Below are positions 42,133-50,399 of a DNA stretch of 64,000 nt, piece after piece. Position numbers and translations under genes: made by a program. The notes below the pieces were generated by a model. The model was not told the DNA's origin. It made no database searches and saw nothing but the letters and a program-made list of their open reading frames with translations. Within the stretch, counting starts at the first letter, position 1, and each line of letters opens with the position of its first letter. Source of the DNA: Nocardia aurea (GTDB taxonomy: Bacteria > Actinomycetota > Actinomycetes > Mycobacteriales > Mycobacteriaceae); NCBI RefSeq assembly GCF_003123685.1, contig NZ_QCYJ01000103.1, positions 620,001 through 684,000 on the forward strand, given 5' to 3'.

Positions 42133-43224
42133 ATGAACGCACCCGTGACGATTCCGCGTCATCCCTCCGAGGTGACCGGCGCCTGGCTGTCCGCCGCGTT
42201 GAGCACCGCCGAGAACCCGGTGACCATCGGCGATGTCGACGTGCACGCGGTCGGCACCGGCCAGACCGGCGCGACCTACCGCCTCACCCCGACCTACCTG
42301 TCCGACCCGGGAACCCTGCCCGCGACCTTCGTGATCAAACTTCCAGTACTCGACGATTCGGTGCGCGCCGGCGTCGTGCTCGGCTACATCAGCGAGGTCG
42401 CCTTCTACGCGAAAGCGGCTGGCGGGCTGCATGTTCCGACCCCGCGCTGCTACTACAGCGACATCAACGAGGACGGCAGCGAATTCGCCCTGCTGCTCGC
42501 CGATATGAACCCCGCGGTGCAGGGCGATCAGCTCGCCGGATGCGGCGCCCACGCCGCGCAGCTCGCCGTCACCGCGCTGGCGGGCCTGCACGGGCCGAGC
42601 TGGTGCGATCCGCGCTGGCTCGAGCTCACCGAATGCGCGATGCCCAAACCGGGGGATGCCGCCGCCTCCGGTGGGCTCGGACAGATCGCGGAGATGGGCG
42701 TCGGCATCGTACTCGACAAGATCGGCGACCAACTCGACGCCGCCGAGCGCGAAACCCTCACCGCCGCCATGGGACTCGTCACGCCGTGGCTGCTGCACGA
42801 TCGGGAGCGGTTCTCGCTCATGCACGGTGACTACCGGCTCGACAACCTGCTGTTCGACCCGGCCGCGGACGCGGTGAGCGTGGTCGACTGGCAGACCATG
42901 GGCGTCGGACTGCCCGCCCGCGATCTCGCATACTTCCTCGGCACCAGCCTGCTGCCCGACGCGCGTCGCGAGCACGAGGCCGATCTGGTCCACCGCTACC
43001 ACGACGCACTGGGGAAATACGGCATCACCGGCTACGACCGGGAAACCTGCTGGCAGGACTATCGATTCGGGATGTTGCAGGTGCCGCTGATCGCCACCCT
43101 CGGCTGCGCGTTCGCCTCCACGACCGAACGCGGTGACGAGATGATGGTGGTGATGCTGCGGCGCGGATGCGAGGCGATCCGGGATCTGGGCACACTCGAC
43201 CTGATCGAGAGTCCGACCGGCTGA
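42133..43224 (+). CDS. Phosphotransferase (APH/choline kinase-like)
   Basis: A 363-aa kinase-fold phosphotransferase. The Brenner-type catalytic motif is LMHGDYRLDNLLF with Asp as base, and the DFG-equivalent is VSVVDWQTMGVGLPARDLAY. The N-terminal lobe has the nucleotide-binding Lys in FVIKLPVL. It resembles the EcKinase/DUF1679 and aminoglycoside-phosphotransferase group that actinobacteria pair with acyl-CoA or LLM genes. The ATG 42133 is favoured; an in-frame GTG at 42085 would overlap the LLM stop (GTGA) and add 16 residues. The natural substrate cannot be assigned. Confidence 0.85.
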   Translation: MNAPVTIPRHPSEVTGAWLSAALSTAENPVTIGDVDVHAVGTGQTGATYRLTPTYLSDPGTLPATFVIKLPVLDDSVRAGVVLGYISEVAFYAKAAGGLHVPTPRCYYSDINEDGSEFALLLADMNPAVQGDQLAGCGAHAAQLAVTALAGLHGPSWCDPRWLELTECAMPKPGDAAASGGLGQIAEMGVGIVLDKIGDQLDAAERETLTAAMGLVTPWLLHDRERFSLMHGDYRLDNLLFDPAADAVSVVDWQTMGVGLPARDLAYFLGTSLLPDARREHEADLVHRYHDALGKYGITGYDRETCWQDYRFGMLQVPLIATLGCAFASTTERGDEMMVVMLRRGCEAIRDLGTLDLIESPTG

Positions 43225-43243
43225 ACGCGACCGGACGTCGGAG

Positions 43244-44137
43244 TCAGGCCGTCAGCGCCGAGATCACGGTGCGCGCTTGATAGTTCACGCCGAGCTGGTT
43301 GGGATGGAACGGTAGGGCGGGCCCGGGAGGGTCGCTGGTGTAGGGGACGAGCCCCTCGGCCCAGCGCACGCCGGGGGCCTGGCAGGCGTCGTGCCCGGCC
43401 GAACCGGCGTAGGTGTCGACGAATTCGACGCCGGTGCGTCGCGCGACGCGTGCGAGCATGGCGTCGAGTTCGACGAGTTTGGCGGCCAGCCAATCGACAT
43501 CGGTCGGCGAGATCGGGATCGTCGGGAAACAGCCGCCGTTGGCGGCGACCCCTTCGAAATAGTCGAGCACGAGCACGCGGGCGTCGGGCGAGCGCAGGCG
43601 GATTCCCTCGATCGCGGCGGTGACGTGCGGTTCGGCGGCGGCGATATTCCGCGACATGCGGTCGACGCCGTCGACGACCCAGGTGCGCTGACACGGTGAC
43701 ACCGCGGGATCGACGGTCACGCACCCGCGCACGGCGGCGGCCAGCCCCACGTCGTTACCTCCGATCAGGACGGTGACCAGATCGGTGGTGGGCGTCAGGC
43801 GATCGAACTGCGGGGTGTTGGCGCCCGGCCACAGATCCCGGCCCACCGGCTGGTCCACGAGCATGTCGGCGGTGACGGCACCGGCGCAGGCGGCATCGCG
43901 GAAGGTCGGTATGGCCAGCGCCGCGGCGACCTGCCTGGAGTAGTTGTCTATCCGCTGCGCGCATCCGGCAGGCGCGAATTCGGTGGTGACCAGGGCCGCA
44001 GCGAGGGTGGCGTCGGCCGCCCAGGAATCGCCGAGCGCGACATACTCGTCGTAGCCGGGAGCCGCCGAGGAATGCGGCGCGGTGAGTACGGTGCCGATCG
44101 CGGCACAGGCGGCGACCAACGCGGGCGTGATTCTCAT
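43244..44137 (-). CDS. Secreted SGNH/GDSL hydrolase
   Basis: A 297-aa exported esterase/lipase-like enzyme. A signal peptide of about 26 residues ends at SSAAP. The SGNH blocks are ALGDSWAAD (block I, catalytic Ser), the GxND block VLIGGNDVGLAA (block III, Asn) and LPFHPNQLGVNYQ (block V, catalytic Asp replaced in position by the HPN context with His). Six cysteines point to disulfides, fitting an extracellular enzyme such as the Streptomyces SGNH lipase type. It is monocistronic, converging on the phosphotransferase. Substrate probably an acyl ester. Confidence 0.9.
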   Translation of the reverse strand: MRITPALVAACAAIGTVLTAPHSSAAPGYDEYVALGDSWAADATLAAALVTTEFAPAGCAQRIDNYSRQVAAALAIPTFRDAACAGAVTADMLVDQPVGRDLWPGANTPQFDRLTPTTDLVTVLIGGNDVGLAAAVRGCVTVDPAVSPCQRTWVVDGVDRMSRNIAAAEPHVTAAIEGIRLRSPDARVLVLDYFEGVAANGGCFPTIPISPTDVDWLAAKLVELDAMLARVARRTGVEFVDTYAGSAGHDACQAPGVRWAEGLVPYTSDPPGPALPFHPNQLGVNYQARTVISALTA

Positions 44138-44250
44138 GGATGCCTCCGTGCGGTAGTGGTGCGGGGCATTCGTTCGAACGTCGTTGGAAAGTTAGCAGCC
44201 CGCCGAAGGAATCCCGGCACAGCGCACGCGGCGATTCGGCTACCCGCCGA

Positions 44251-46554
44251 TCACCCGGCCAGGCGCCGGTGGGTGCCGCGCAGCGGATTCGCCACCGGTG
44301 ACTTGATCGCGGGCAGCGTGATCGACATGCGGACCGTCGTGCCGGATTCGGTGTTGTCGATATCGAGATTCTCGGTGAGCGCCCGCATCATGTCGATGCC
44401 GCGGCCGCGGGTACCCGGATCGGCCGAACGCGGTTTCCACCCGCCGGAATCGGTGACGACGATGGCGACGGTCTCGGTATCGCAGGTCGCGGTGAGTTCG
44501 ACCACGTGCTCACCGGCCATATCCCGGTAGGCGTGCTCGATGCTGTTACTGCATGCCTCGTTGGCGGCCGCGACCAGATCCGAGGCCAGATCGTGCGGTA
44601 CCGCCGCCGCGGCGAACCAGGCCTTGAGGGCGCGGCGCAGTCCGGCGAGCCGATCGGCGTGCGCGGCGACGGTCAGACGCAGCGGCGCGGGCGGCTGCCG
44701 GTACACCACCATGGCGACGTCGTCGTCGTATCCGCCGTCGGGGCGCAGCCGCGACAGGACCGCGTCGGCCACCTCACGCGGCAGTTTGCCGGTGGTATCG
44801 GCGAGGACTTCGGCGATCTGGTCGAAACCGTCGTAGATATCGACACCGCGCTGCTCGACCAGTCCGTCGGTGAACAGCACCATGGTCGATCCGGGAGCCA
44901 GCGTCGCGGTCGCCTCGGGGCGACGCGGGATATCGAAGGTCGCCAGCGGCACCGAACGGCCGTCCTCCAACATCGTGCCCCGTTCGCCGACATCGGCGAC
45001 GATCGCGGGCATATGGCCCGCGCTGCTGTAGCGGATCACCCCTCGCTGCGGATCGAGGACCGCGGCGAACACCGTGGTGCACATCGCGCCGGGAATCCGG
45101 CTCGCCACCGTGTCCAACTCGGCGAGCAGTTGCGCAGGCCCGGTCTCCCTGAGCAGCAGAGCCCGTGCTGCCGTGCGCAATTGGCCCATGACCACCGCGG
45201 CGGACAAGCCACGGCCGACACAGTCCCCGACGACCACGCCGATGGTCCCGTCCTTCAACGGCACCACGTCGTACCAGTCGCCGCCGATCTCGAGCGGCGG
45301 CAGCGCGGGTTCGTAGTGCACCGAGAATCGGGGCGGAAGTTCGATCGGACCGAGCATGGCGCGTTGCAGGGTGAGCGAGGTCGAACGGGCCTGGTCGAAG
45401 TTGCGCGCCCGCTGCACGGCCAGACTCAGATGCCCGATGAGCAGCGAGAACATCGTCCAATCCGCCGCGGTGATGGCGCGCGGCGCGGCGAAGCGCAACC
45501 ACAGCGCGGCATCGCCGGTCTCACCGAGCGGGGCGACGATCCCCTCCGAACTCTGCGCGCCCTCCGGAATCGCCGACAGACTGCGCGGCAGCCTGCGCCG
45601 GGCCCGGTCCAATATCGTGCGGGCCCGCTCATCGAGCACCGGGCCCTCGGTGTTCGACGTGCCGGGCTCGATGGCTCCCGACATGTAGACCTCGGGGCTC
45701 GCGTGGCGATTCGGCCAGACCGATACCACCGCGGATTCCGCGCCGACGGTGCGCCGCAATTCGTCCAGGCCGACCGCGAGCACCTCCACCACGCTGGTCG
45801 CCGCGCCCACCGCCGTCGCCAGCCGCGACGCCGCCTGATCCCTGGCCTGCGCGTCGTGCTCGGCGGTCACGTCGCGAATGGTGCCGACGAAGATCCGCTG
45901 ATTGTTGGCAGGCTCGATCAGGGCGCTCGTGCTGACCGCCAGCCACAGATCGCGGCCGTCGCGATGCCGGATGGGGATGACGAATCGCGAAGCCTCGGTG
46001 CCGAGATCGGGGTAGCGCGGCCCCGACGGCACCGACCACGGATGCGGCAGCGGGTAGGGCACACCGGCGGCGCCGTAACCGGTGAGCGCGCCGAACGCCG
46101 TATTGACCTCGATGACACTGCCGTTCGCGTCCGCGACGAAGAAGCCGTCCTGCAACGACTCGACCAGCGCGGTGCGGAAGGCGTCGCGCCCGGCGAGATC
46201 GTCGGCTCGGGAACGCTGTTGCTCGTAGCGGCGGGTGCCGTCGAGGTAGCCGCGGGTGGCGATATCGAGCGCGGCCAGGGTTTGCAGCAGGAATTCGAGC
46301 GCGCCCTCGGCCAGCCGGGGATCGACGGTACCGGAAACCCCGCCGCTCTCGGCGATCTCGGCGACTCGCGCGGCCTCCGCGGCGGTGACCAGACGGAAAT
46401 GGTGTTCGGTCAGGTCGAGCAGGCTGATGTCCTCGACCAGCGCCCGCCTGCCGAGTTCGTACCCCTCGGACAGCGTCGCGTGCGTGGGTGAATCCAGGTG
46501 TCGCCGTAGCGCGTTCGTGTACGCGTCGAGGAAGGCCGCGAGCACTGTCGTCAT
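44251..46554 (-). CDS. PAS-GAF-PP2C-ATPase stress regulator (RsbU/RsbW fusion)
   Basis: A 767-aa multidomain signalling protein. An N-terminal helical domain (1-115) resembles RsbU/RsbR N-domains; a PAS domain follows (about 125-235; DGFFVADANGSVIEVNTAFG), then GAF (240-385), a SpoIIE/PP2C phosphatase (390-620) with metal sites in GGDWYDVVPLKDGTIGVVVG, DCVGRG and LFTDGLVEQRG, and a C-terminal HATPase_c anti-sigma-like kinase (630-750; LVAAANEACSNSIEHAYRD, then GGWKPRSADPGTRGRGIDM). It can both dephosphorylate an anti-anti-sigma factor and bind a sigma factor. ATGA overlap with the RsbX-like gene places it in the stressosome operon. Confidence 0.9.
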   Translation of the reverse strand: MTTVLAAFLDAYTNALRRHLDSPTHATLSEGYELGRRALVEDISLLDLTEHHFRLVTAAEAARVAEIAESGGVSGTVDPRLAEGALEFLLQTLAALDIATRGYLDGTRRYEQQRSRADDLAGRDAFRTALVESLQDGFFVADANGSVIEVNTAFGALTGYGAAGVPYPLPHPWSVPSGPRYPDLGTEASRFVIPIRHRDGRDLWLAVSTSALIEPANNQRIFVGTIRDVTAEHDAQARDQAASRLATAVGAATSVVEVLAVGLDELRRTVGAESAVVSVWPNRHASPEVYMSGAIEPGTSNTEGPVLDERARTILDRARRRLPRSLSAIPEGAQSSEGIVAPLGETGDAALWLRFAAPRAITAADWTMFSLLIGHLSLAVQRARNFDQARSTSLTLQRAMLGPIELPPRFSVHYEPALPPLEIGGDWYDVVPLKDGTIGVVVGDCVGRGLSAAVVMGQLRTAARALLLRETGPAQLLAELDTVASRIPGAMCTTVFAAVLDPQRGVIRYSSAGHMPAIVADVGERGTMLEDGRSVPLATFDIPRRPEATATLAPGSTMVLFTDGLVEQRGVDIYDGFDQIAEVLADTTGKLPREVADAVLSRLRPDGGYDDDVAMVVYRQPPAPLRLTVAAHADRLAGLRRALKAWFAAAAVPHDLASDLVAAANEACSNSIEHAYRDMAGEHVVELTATCDTETVAIVVTDSGGWKPRSADPGTRGRGIDMMRALTENLDIDNTESGTTVRMSITLPAIKSPVANPLRGTHRRLAG

Positions 46555-47186
46555 GGCGCTTCGCTCACCGTCGTGCCGCGATGCCTGGCGGCGAGCACCA
46601 GGGCGTCGTCGGTGTCCTTGGCATGGCGGGACAGGATCTCGGAGGTGATGTCCGCGGTGGATTTGGCGAGGTCGATACTCTCCGCCGATTCGGCGACGAT
46701 GCCGTCGGTCGACATCAGCAGCAGATCCCCCGGACGCACGTGCACGGTCTGCGGTTGCAGGTTCTGCGGCAGCCGGTACCCGACGATCCCGCCGGTGAGC
46801 AGCACCGTCGCCCGCACCGTCAACCCGGCCGGGCTCGCGCTCAGCACCCGGGACTCGACATTGCCGACCCCGAGCCAGCGGATCGCGTCACCGATGCCGA
46901 ACAGGGCCAGCGACACCGCGGCGCCCCTGGTGTCGGCCATCGCCCGGTGACACAGCACCATCAGGACGTCGAGAGGTTCGGCCCGGTTCTCCGAAAGCAC
47001 CTGTGCGGCACGGTCGGCCGCGTCCGCCGCGGCCGCGCCGTGTCCGAGACCGTCGAGCACCCCGAACAGGACACCGCCGTCGCCCGCGTCCAGCACCACG
47101 CAGCGATCACCGGAGATGTGTTGCCCGGGAAGCGCGCGACCGGCCACCGCCCACTCGATCCGGCCGATGATCCCGTCGTCACGCAC
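46551..47186 (-). CDS. rsbX: RsbX-like PP2C phosphatase
   Basis: A 211-aa compact SpoIIE/PP2C-type phosphatase without sensor domain. Metal-binding segments are QHISGDRCVVLD, VLFGVLDGLGHG and LLLMSTDGIVAES. In Bacillus RsbX dephosphorylates RsbR and RsbS to reset the stressosome. Here it directly follows the rsbT homologue, overlapping it by 8 nt, and precedes the fusion protein (ATGA), so the same role is a sound inference. The gene symbol is by analogy. Confidence 0.82.
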   Translation of the reverse strand: MRDDGIIGRIEWAVAGRALPGQHISGDRCVVLDAGDGGVLFGVLDGLGHGAAAADAADRAAQVLSENRAEPLDVLMVLCHRAMADTRGAAVSLALFGIGDAIRWLGVGNVESRVLSASPAGLTVRATVLLTGGIVGYRLPQNLQPQTVHVRPGDLLLMSTDGIVAESAESIDLAKSTADITSEILSRHAKDTDDALVLAARHRGTTVSEAP

Positions 47187-47577
47187 CGTTGGGCACCCAC
47201 TTCCACATCTCTATCAACGTGCCGCGCCCCGGTGCCGAATCGACGATGAGTCGATCCATCAGGCGCTGCGCGCCCGGAAGTCCCAGTCCCAGACCGCGTC
47301 CGGTGGAATAGCCGTCATCCAACGCGCGCGCGATATCCCGGATGCCGGGCCCCTGATCCTCGGCCTGGACGACCAGTGCCTGGCGTCCCTCTCGGTCGCC
47401 GACGAGCAGTCGGATCTCACCGCTGCCCGCGTAACTGGTGATATTGCGGGCGATTTCGGAGATCGCCGTGGAGATCATGGTCCGGTCGGTGAGGGAGAAG
47501 CCGAGCTGTGCCGCCAACTCCCGTCCGGCTTGACGTGCGGTCACGATGTCACCCGACACCTTCACCGCGATCACCAT
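47179..47577 (-). CDS. rsbT: RsbT-like serine kinase / switch protein
   Basis: A 132-aa GHKL-ATPase kinase, the size of Bacillus RsbT (133 aa). N-box: MISTAISEIARNITSYAGSG; G1: AEDQGPGIRD; G2: STGRGLGLGLPGAQRLMD. In the stressosome RsbT phosphorylates RsbR/RsbS, is released and then activates a PP2C phosphatase. The ATG at 47577 is chosen, 4 nt after the rsbS stop and matching the family N-terminus (MVIAVKVSGDIVTARQAGRE); a GTG 69 nt upstream would overlap rsbS. Strong assignment from order R-S-T. Confidence 0.9.
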   Translation of the reverse strand: MVIAVKVSGDIVTARQAGRELAAQLGFSLTDRTMISTAISEIARNITSYAGSGEIRLLVGDREGRQALVVQAEDQGPGIRDIARALDDGYSTGRGLGLGLPGAQRLMDRLIVDSAPGRGTLIEMWKWVPNGA

Positions 47578-47581
47578 GTTC

Positions 47582-47971
47582 TCAGCGGCCACTGTCACGA
47601 CCGTCTCGCTGGCGACGTCCCGAAGCCTTGCGATCCAGCCACGCAAGGCCCTCCTCGAGGTCGAGGGCGGTGTGCATGTCTTCGAATGTGAGCCCCAATT
47701 GCACCATGGCGAAAGCGACTTCGGGTTGCAGGCCGACGATCACCGTTTCGGCACCGCGGAGCTGCGTCATATGCGCGATGGTACGCAGCGATCTGGCCGC
47801 GAAGGAATCCATCACGTCGATCGCGGTGACGTCGACGATGATGCCGTGTGCTCTGTACTTGCTGACCTGTTTCATCAGGTCGTCCTGGAGACGCTCGGTG
47901 TCGGCGTCGGTCAGCGCCGACTGAACCGACGCGATGAGATACGTGCCCTGCTTCAGTATGGGTACCGGCAT
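47582..47971 (-). CDS. rsbS: RsbS-like STAS protein
   Basis: A 129-aa single STAS domain, the core stressosome subunit that sequesters RsbT. The conserved phosphoacceptor Ser56 sits in IDVMDSFAARSLRTI, matching Ser59 of Bacillus RsbS; the N-terminal MPVPILKQGTYLIASVQS is family-typical. About 10 residues of basic tail (RKASGRRQRDGRDSGR) are extra. It lies 12 nt downstream of the rsbR homologue. Confidence 0.9.
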   Translation of the reverse strand: MPVPILKQGTYLIASVQSALTDADTERLQDDLMKQVSKYRAHGIIVDVTAIDVMDSFAARSLRTIAHMTQLRGAETVIVGLQPEVAFAMVQLGLTFEDMHTALDLEEGLAWLDRKASGRRQRDGRDSGR

Positions 47972-47983
47972 CAGGGCTACCGA

Positions 47984-48889
47984 TCAGCGCCCGTCCCGTT
48001 CGATGGGCCGGTCGGTCACGCGGGTGACCTCGTAGCCCAGCAAACGTTCGGCCTCTTCGATGCCACCCTGGAGGTCACCGACGGCATTCATCTTGGACAG
48101 GTCGAGCCCGATCGTCACCAGCGTCAGCGCGATCTCCGAGGACAGGCCGGTGATGATGACGTTGGCGCCCATCAGGCCGGAGGCGTCGACGGTCTGCACG
48201 AGGTGGTTGGCGACCGTGGAGTCGATGGTCGGCACACCGGTGATATCGATGACGACCACCTTCGCGCGATTGGCGCGGATGGCCCGCAGCAACTGCTCGG
48301 TGAGCTGACGGGCGCGCTGGCTGTCCAGCACGCCGATGATCGGCAGGATCAGCAACTGCTCGCGCACCTGGAGAACAGGCGTGGAGAGCTCGCGGATGGC
48401 TTCCTGCTGCTGGCGGATGACGCGCTCGCGCTCCTGCACGAACGAGATGGCCACCGTACTCGCGATGCGGTTGGCGGCGGGCTCGTACGCGTCGAGGACG
48501 GAGTTCAGCAACTCGAAATTCGACTGGTACTTCTCGAACAGCGAACGGGCGAGCACGTCGCGCAGCAGCAGCACGATGCCGAGGACCTCGTCGGTCTCGA
48601 CCCCTCGCGGAATGATGCGTTCGGACAGATCCCGCGCGTAGGCCTGTAGCGCTTCGACGCTACCGGTCTCGAGCACCTCGACGTAGTTGTCGTAGACGGA
48701 GGTCGCCTCGGAGAAGATCTCCTCCGGGGTCATCGCGGTGAGCAGCTGCGCATCGGTGATACGACGTGCCCACTCCTCGCGCAGGGCGGTGCGATTCTGC
48801 CGCAGGTGCTCGACAAGCTGTGGCAACAGGTTGTCGACCGGTCCCGCGGGCAGCGAATCCGCCGAAAGGCTCATGGACACCTCGGACAT
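47984..48889 (-). CDS. rsbR: RsbR-like stressosome sensor
   Basis: A 301-aa RsbR paralogue: an N-terminal variable helical domain (RsbRD-type, about 15-170; LPQLVEHLRQNRTALREEW, ARDLSERIIPRGVETDEVLG) joined by a helix with coiled-coil character (ISFVQERERVIRQQQEAIRE) to a C-terminal STAS domain (185-290; VVVIDITGVPTIDSTVANHL with a phosphorylatable Thr). It would sense stress and form the stressosome with RsbS. Start ATG 48889; a second ATG at 48874 has a better ribosome site (GAGGTG) and is a real alternative. First gene of the operon. Confidence 0.9.
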   Translation of the reverse strand: MSEVSMSLSADSLPAGPVDNLLPQLVEHLRQNRTALREEWARRITDAQLLTAMTPEEIFSEATSVYDNYVEVLETGSVEALQAYARDLSERIIPRGVETDEVLGIVLLLRDVLARSLFEKYQSNFELLNSVLDAYEPAANRIASTVAISFVQERERVIRQQQEAIRELSTPVLQVREQLLILPIIGVLDSQRARQLTEQLLRAIRANRAKVVVIDITGVPTIDSTVANHLVQTVDASGLMGANVIITGLSSEIALTLVTIGLDLSKMNAVGDLQGGIEEAERLLGYEVTRVTDRPIERDGR

Positions 48890-49026
48890 GGAAATTCCAG
48901 CCCCTTTCGACGGGTGGGTCGGGATCATCGTGCTGTGCGGCTGCTAACCGACACCGAGCCTAGTCATACCCCACGATGAATGCCCACGAAACCTTTGTGT
49001 TGGCGGCCCCCTTTGCAAACGGTCGG

Positions 49027-49623
49027 CTATGTGGCGAAGCCGTTTTCCAGGGCGGCCAGGGCTTGGTCGAGGTACACCGTGAGGTCGGCGTCGGCGCGGG
49101 GGAGCCAGGCGTCGAAGGCGGCGCGGGCCGCGGCGAGGGTGGTGCGGCCGACGGCGAGGGGGATGAGGTCGTCCTCGGATTGGCCGAGGCGGTGGGCGGC
49201 GAAGGCGCTGACGGCGCGTTCCCAGGCGTCGTAGTGTGCTCCTGCGGTGGCGGTGAGGGCGGGGATGTCGCTCACCAACTGCATGCGGGTGCGTAGTTCG
49301 GGGACGTCCTCGGCGCGGTATCTGTTCGCGTTGACGACGACGCGGCGGACGGCGGTCATCATCGGTTCGTCGGCGGGGACGGTGGCGAAGGCGGTGTGCA
49401 GGTTGGTGACCTCGTCGTCGAACCTGGCCCACAGGACCTCGGCCTTGGTGGGGAAGTAGCGGAAGAAGGTGCGCCCGCTGACACCGGCGGCGGCGGCGAT
49501 CTGTTCGACGGTGGTGTTGTCGAAGCCCTGTTCGCTGAACAGCCGCATCGCGATCAGTTCCAGTTCGCGTTTGCTGGTGCCGCGTGGGCGGCCGCGGCCG
49601 GTGGTCGTGCCCGTTGTCGTCAC
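49027..49623 (-). CDS. mftR: MftR-like TetR regulator
   Basis: A 198-aa TetR regulator. The N-terminal HTH is LELIAMRLFSEQGFDNTTVE, QIAAAAGVSGRTFFRYFPTK. The C-terminal domain shares the outline of MftR, the mycofactocin-system repressor (PELRTRMQLVSDIPALTATA, ahead of YDAWERAVSAFAAHRLGQSE). It is transcribed away from mftE-mftD across a 71-base gap holding a perfect 13-bp palindrome, which supports regulation of those genes. MftR in mycobacteria responds to long-chain acyl-CoA; that ligand here is by family only. Confidence 0.75.
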   Translation of the reverse strand: MTTTGTTTGRGRPRGTSKRELELIAMRLFSEQGFDNTTVEQIAAAAGVSGRTFFRYFPTKAEVLWARFDDEVTNLHTAFATVPADEPMMTAVRRVVVNANRYRAEDVPELRTRMQLVSDIPALTATAGAHYDAWERAVSAFAAHRLGQSEDDLIPLAVGRTTLAAARAAFDAWLPRADADLTVYLDQALAALENGFAT

Positions 49624-49667
49624 GGGGAAAGTATGTCAGCTCGGCTGTCGTCCGCGGTCTTGATTTT

Positions 49668-49680
49668 GTCAGTGACTGAC
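49668..49680. promoter_or_regulatory. 13-bp palindrome, likely MftR operator
   Basis: GTCAGTGACTGAC is a perfect inverted repeat (6-bp arms, central G) lying midway between mftR and mftE, 14 bases before the mftE ATG. Its position over the expected promoter of mftE, and the lack of any ribosome site there, suit a repressor-controlled leaderless or short-leader transcript. Confidence 0.6.
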
Positions 49681-49694
49681 GTTAATCTCCGACC

Positions 49695-50399
49695 ATGGAA
49701 GTGGCGGATCTCACGTGGCCGGAGGCGGGCGAACGCGCCGACCCCGGTGTGATCCTCGCGATACCGCTCGGCGCGACCGAACAGCACGGCCCGCATCTGC
49801 CGCTGTCCACCGACACCGATATCGCGGTGGCGCTGTGTCGGGGACTGGCCGGGCGGCGATCCGATGTCCTGGTCGCACCGGCGCTGCCCTACGGATCCAG
49901 CGGCGAGCACGCGGGTTTCGCGGGCACCCTCTCGATCGGGCAGGCCGCGCTGGAACTGGTCCTGGTCGAGCTGTGCCGATCGGCCACCGACACCTTCGAC
50001 CGGATCCTGCTCGTCAGCGGACACGGCGGGAATCTGGAACCGCTGCGCCGCGCCGAGACACTGCTGCGCACCGAATCCCGCGACGTGCGCGGTCACTTCC
50101 CCCGCTACGAGGGCGATCCGCACGCGGGTCGCGCCGAGACCGCGCTGATGCTGGCGCTGCGGCCGGAGACGGTCCGCGCCGCGCGCGCCGAGCCGGGCGA
50201 CACCCGTCCGCTGGCCGAGGTGCTGGCGCTGCTGCGCGCCGGCGGCGTGCGCGCGGTCAGCCCGAACGGCGTGCTCGGCGACCCCACCGGCGCGACCGCC
50301 GACGCGGGCACCGTCCTGCTCGATCAGCTGATCACCGACTTGTACGAAACGACCCGGCACTGGTGGCCGGTGGCCACACCCGAAAGGATCCACAGATGA
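49695..50399 (+). CDS. mftE: Mycofactocin peptidase MftE
   Basis: A 234-aa creatininase-family metalloprotein. MftE cleaves the mycofactocin precursor to release the Val-Tyr-derived core. Metal ligands are in LGATEQHGPHLPLSTDTDI and GHGGNLEPL; the C-terminal GDPHAGRAETALMLALRP and VSPNGVLGDPTGATADAG are characteristic of MftE rather than of creatininases in general. ATGA overlap with mftD. Gene order here is E then D, the reverse of mycobacteria, and mftA, mftB, mftC and mftF are absent around it. Confidence 0.88.
   Translation: MEVADLTWPEAGERADPGVILAIPLGATEQHGPHLPLSTDTDIAVALCRGLAGRRSDVLVAPALPYGSSGEHAGFAGTLSIGQAALELVLVELCRSATDTFDRILLVSGHGGNLEPLRRAETLLRTESRDVRGHFPRYEGDPHAGRAETALMLALRPETVRAARAEPGDTRPLAEVLALLRAGGVRAVSPNGVLGDPTGATADAGTVLLDQLITDLYETTRHWWPVATPERIHR

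Noticed and set aside
44506..46491. Plus-strand frame of about 660 codons opposite the PAS-GAF-PP2C gene
   Set aside because: No ribosome site, Arg/His/Gly-rich, fully antisense to a well-supported gene.
49624..49694. Possible mftA precursor peptide between mftR and mftE
   Set aside because: Only 71 bases; no frame encodes a peptide with the conserved C-terminal Cys/Val-Tyr pattern.
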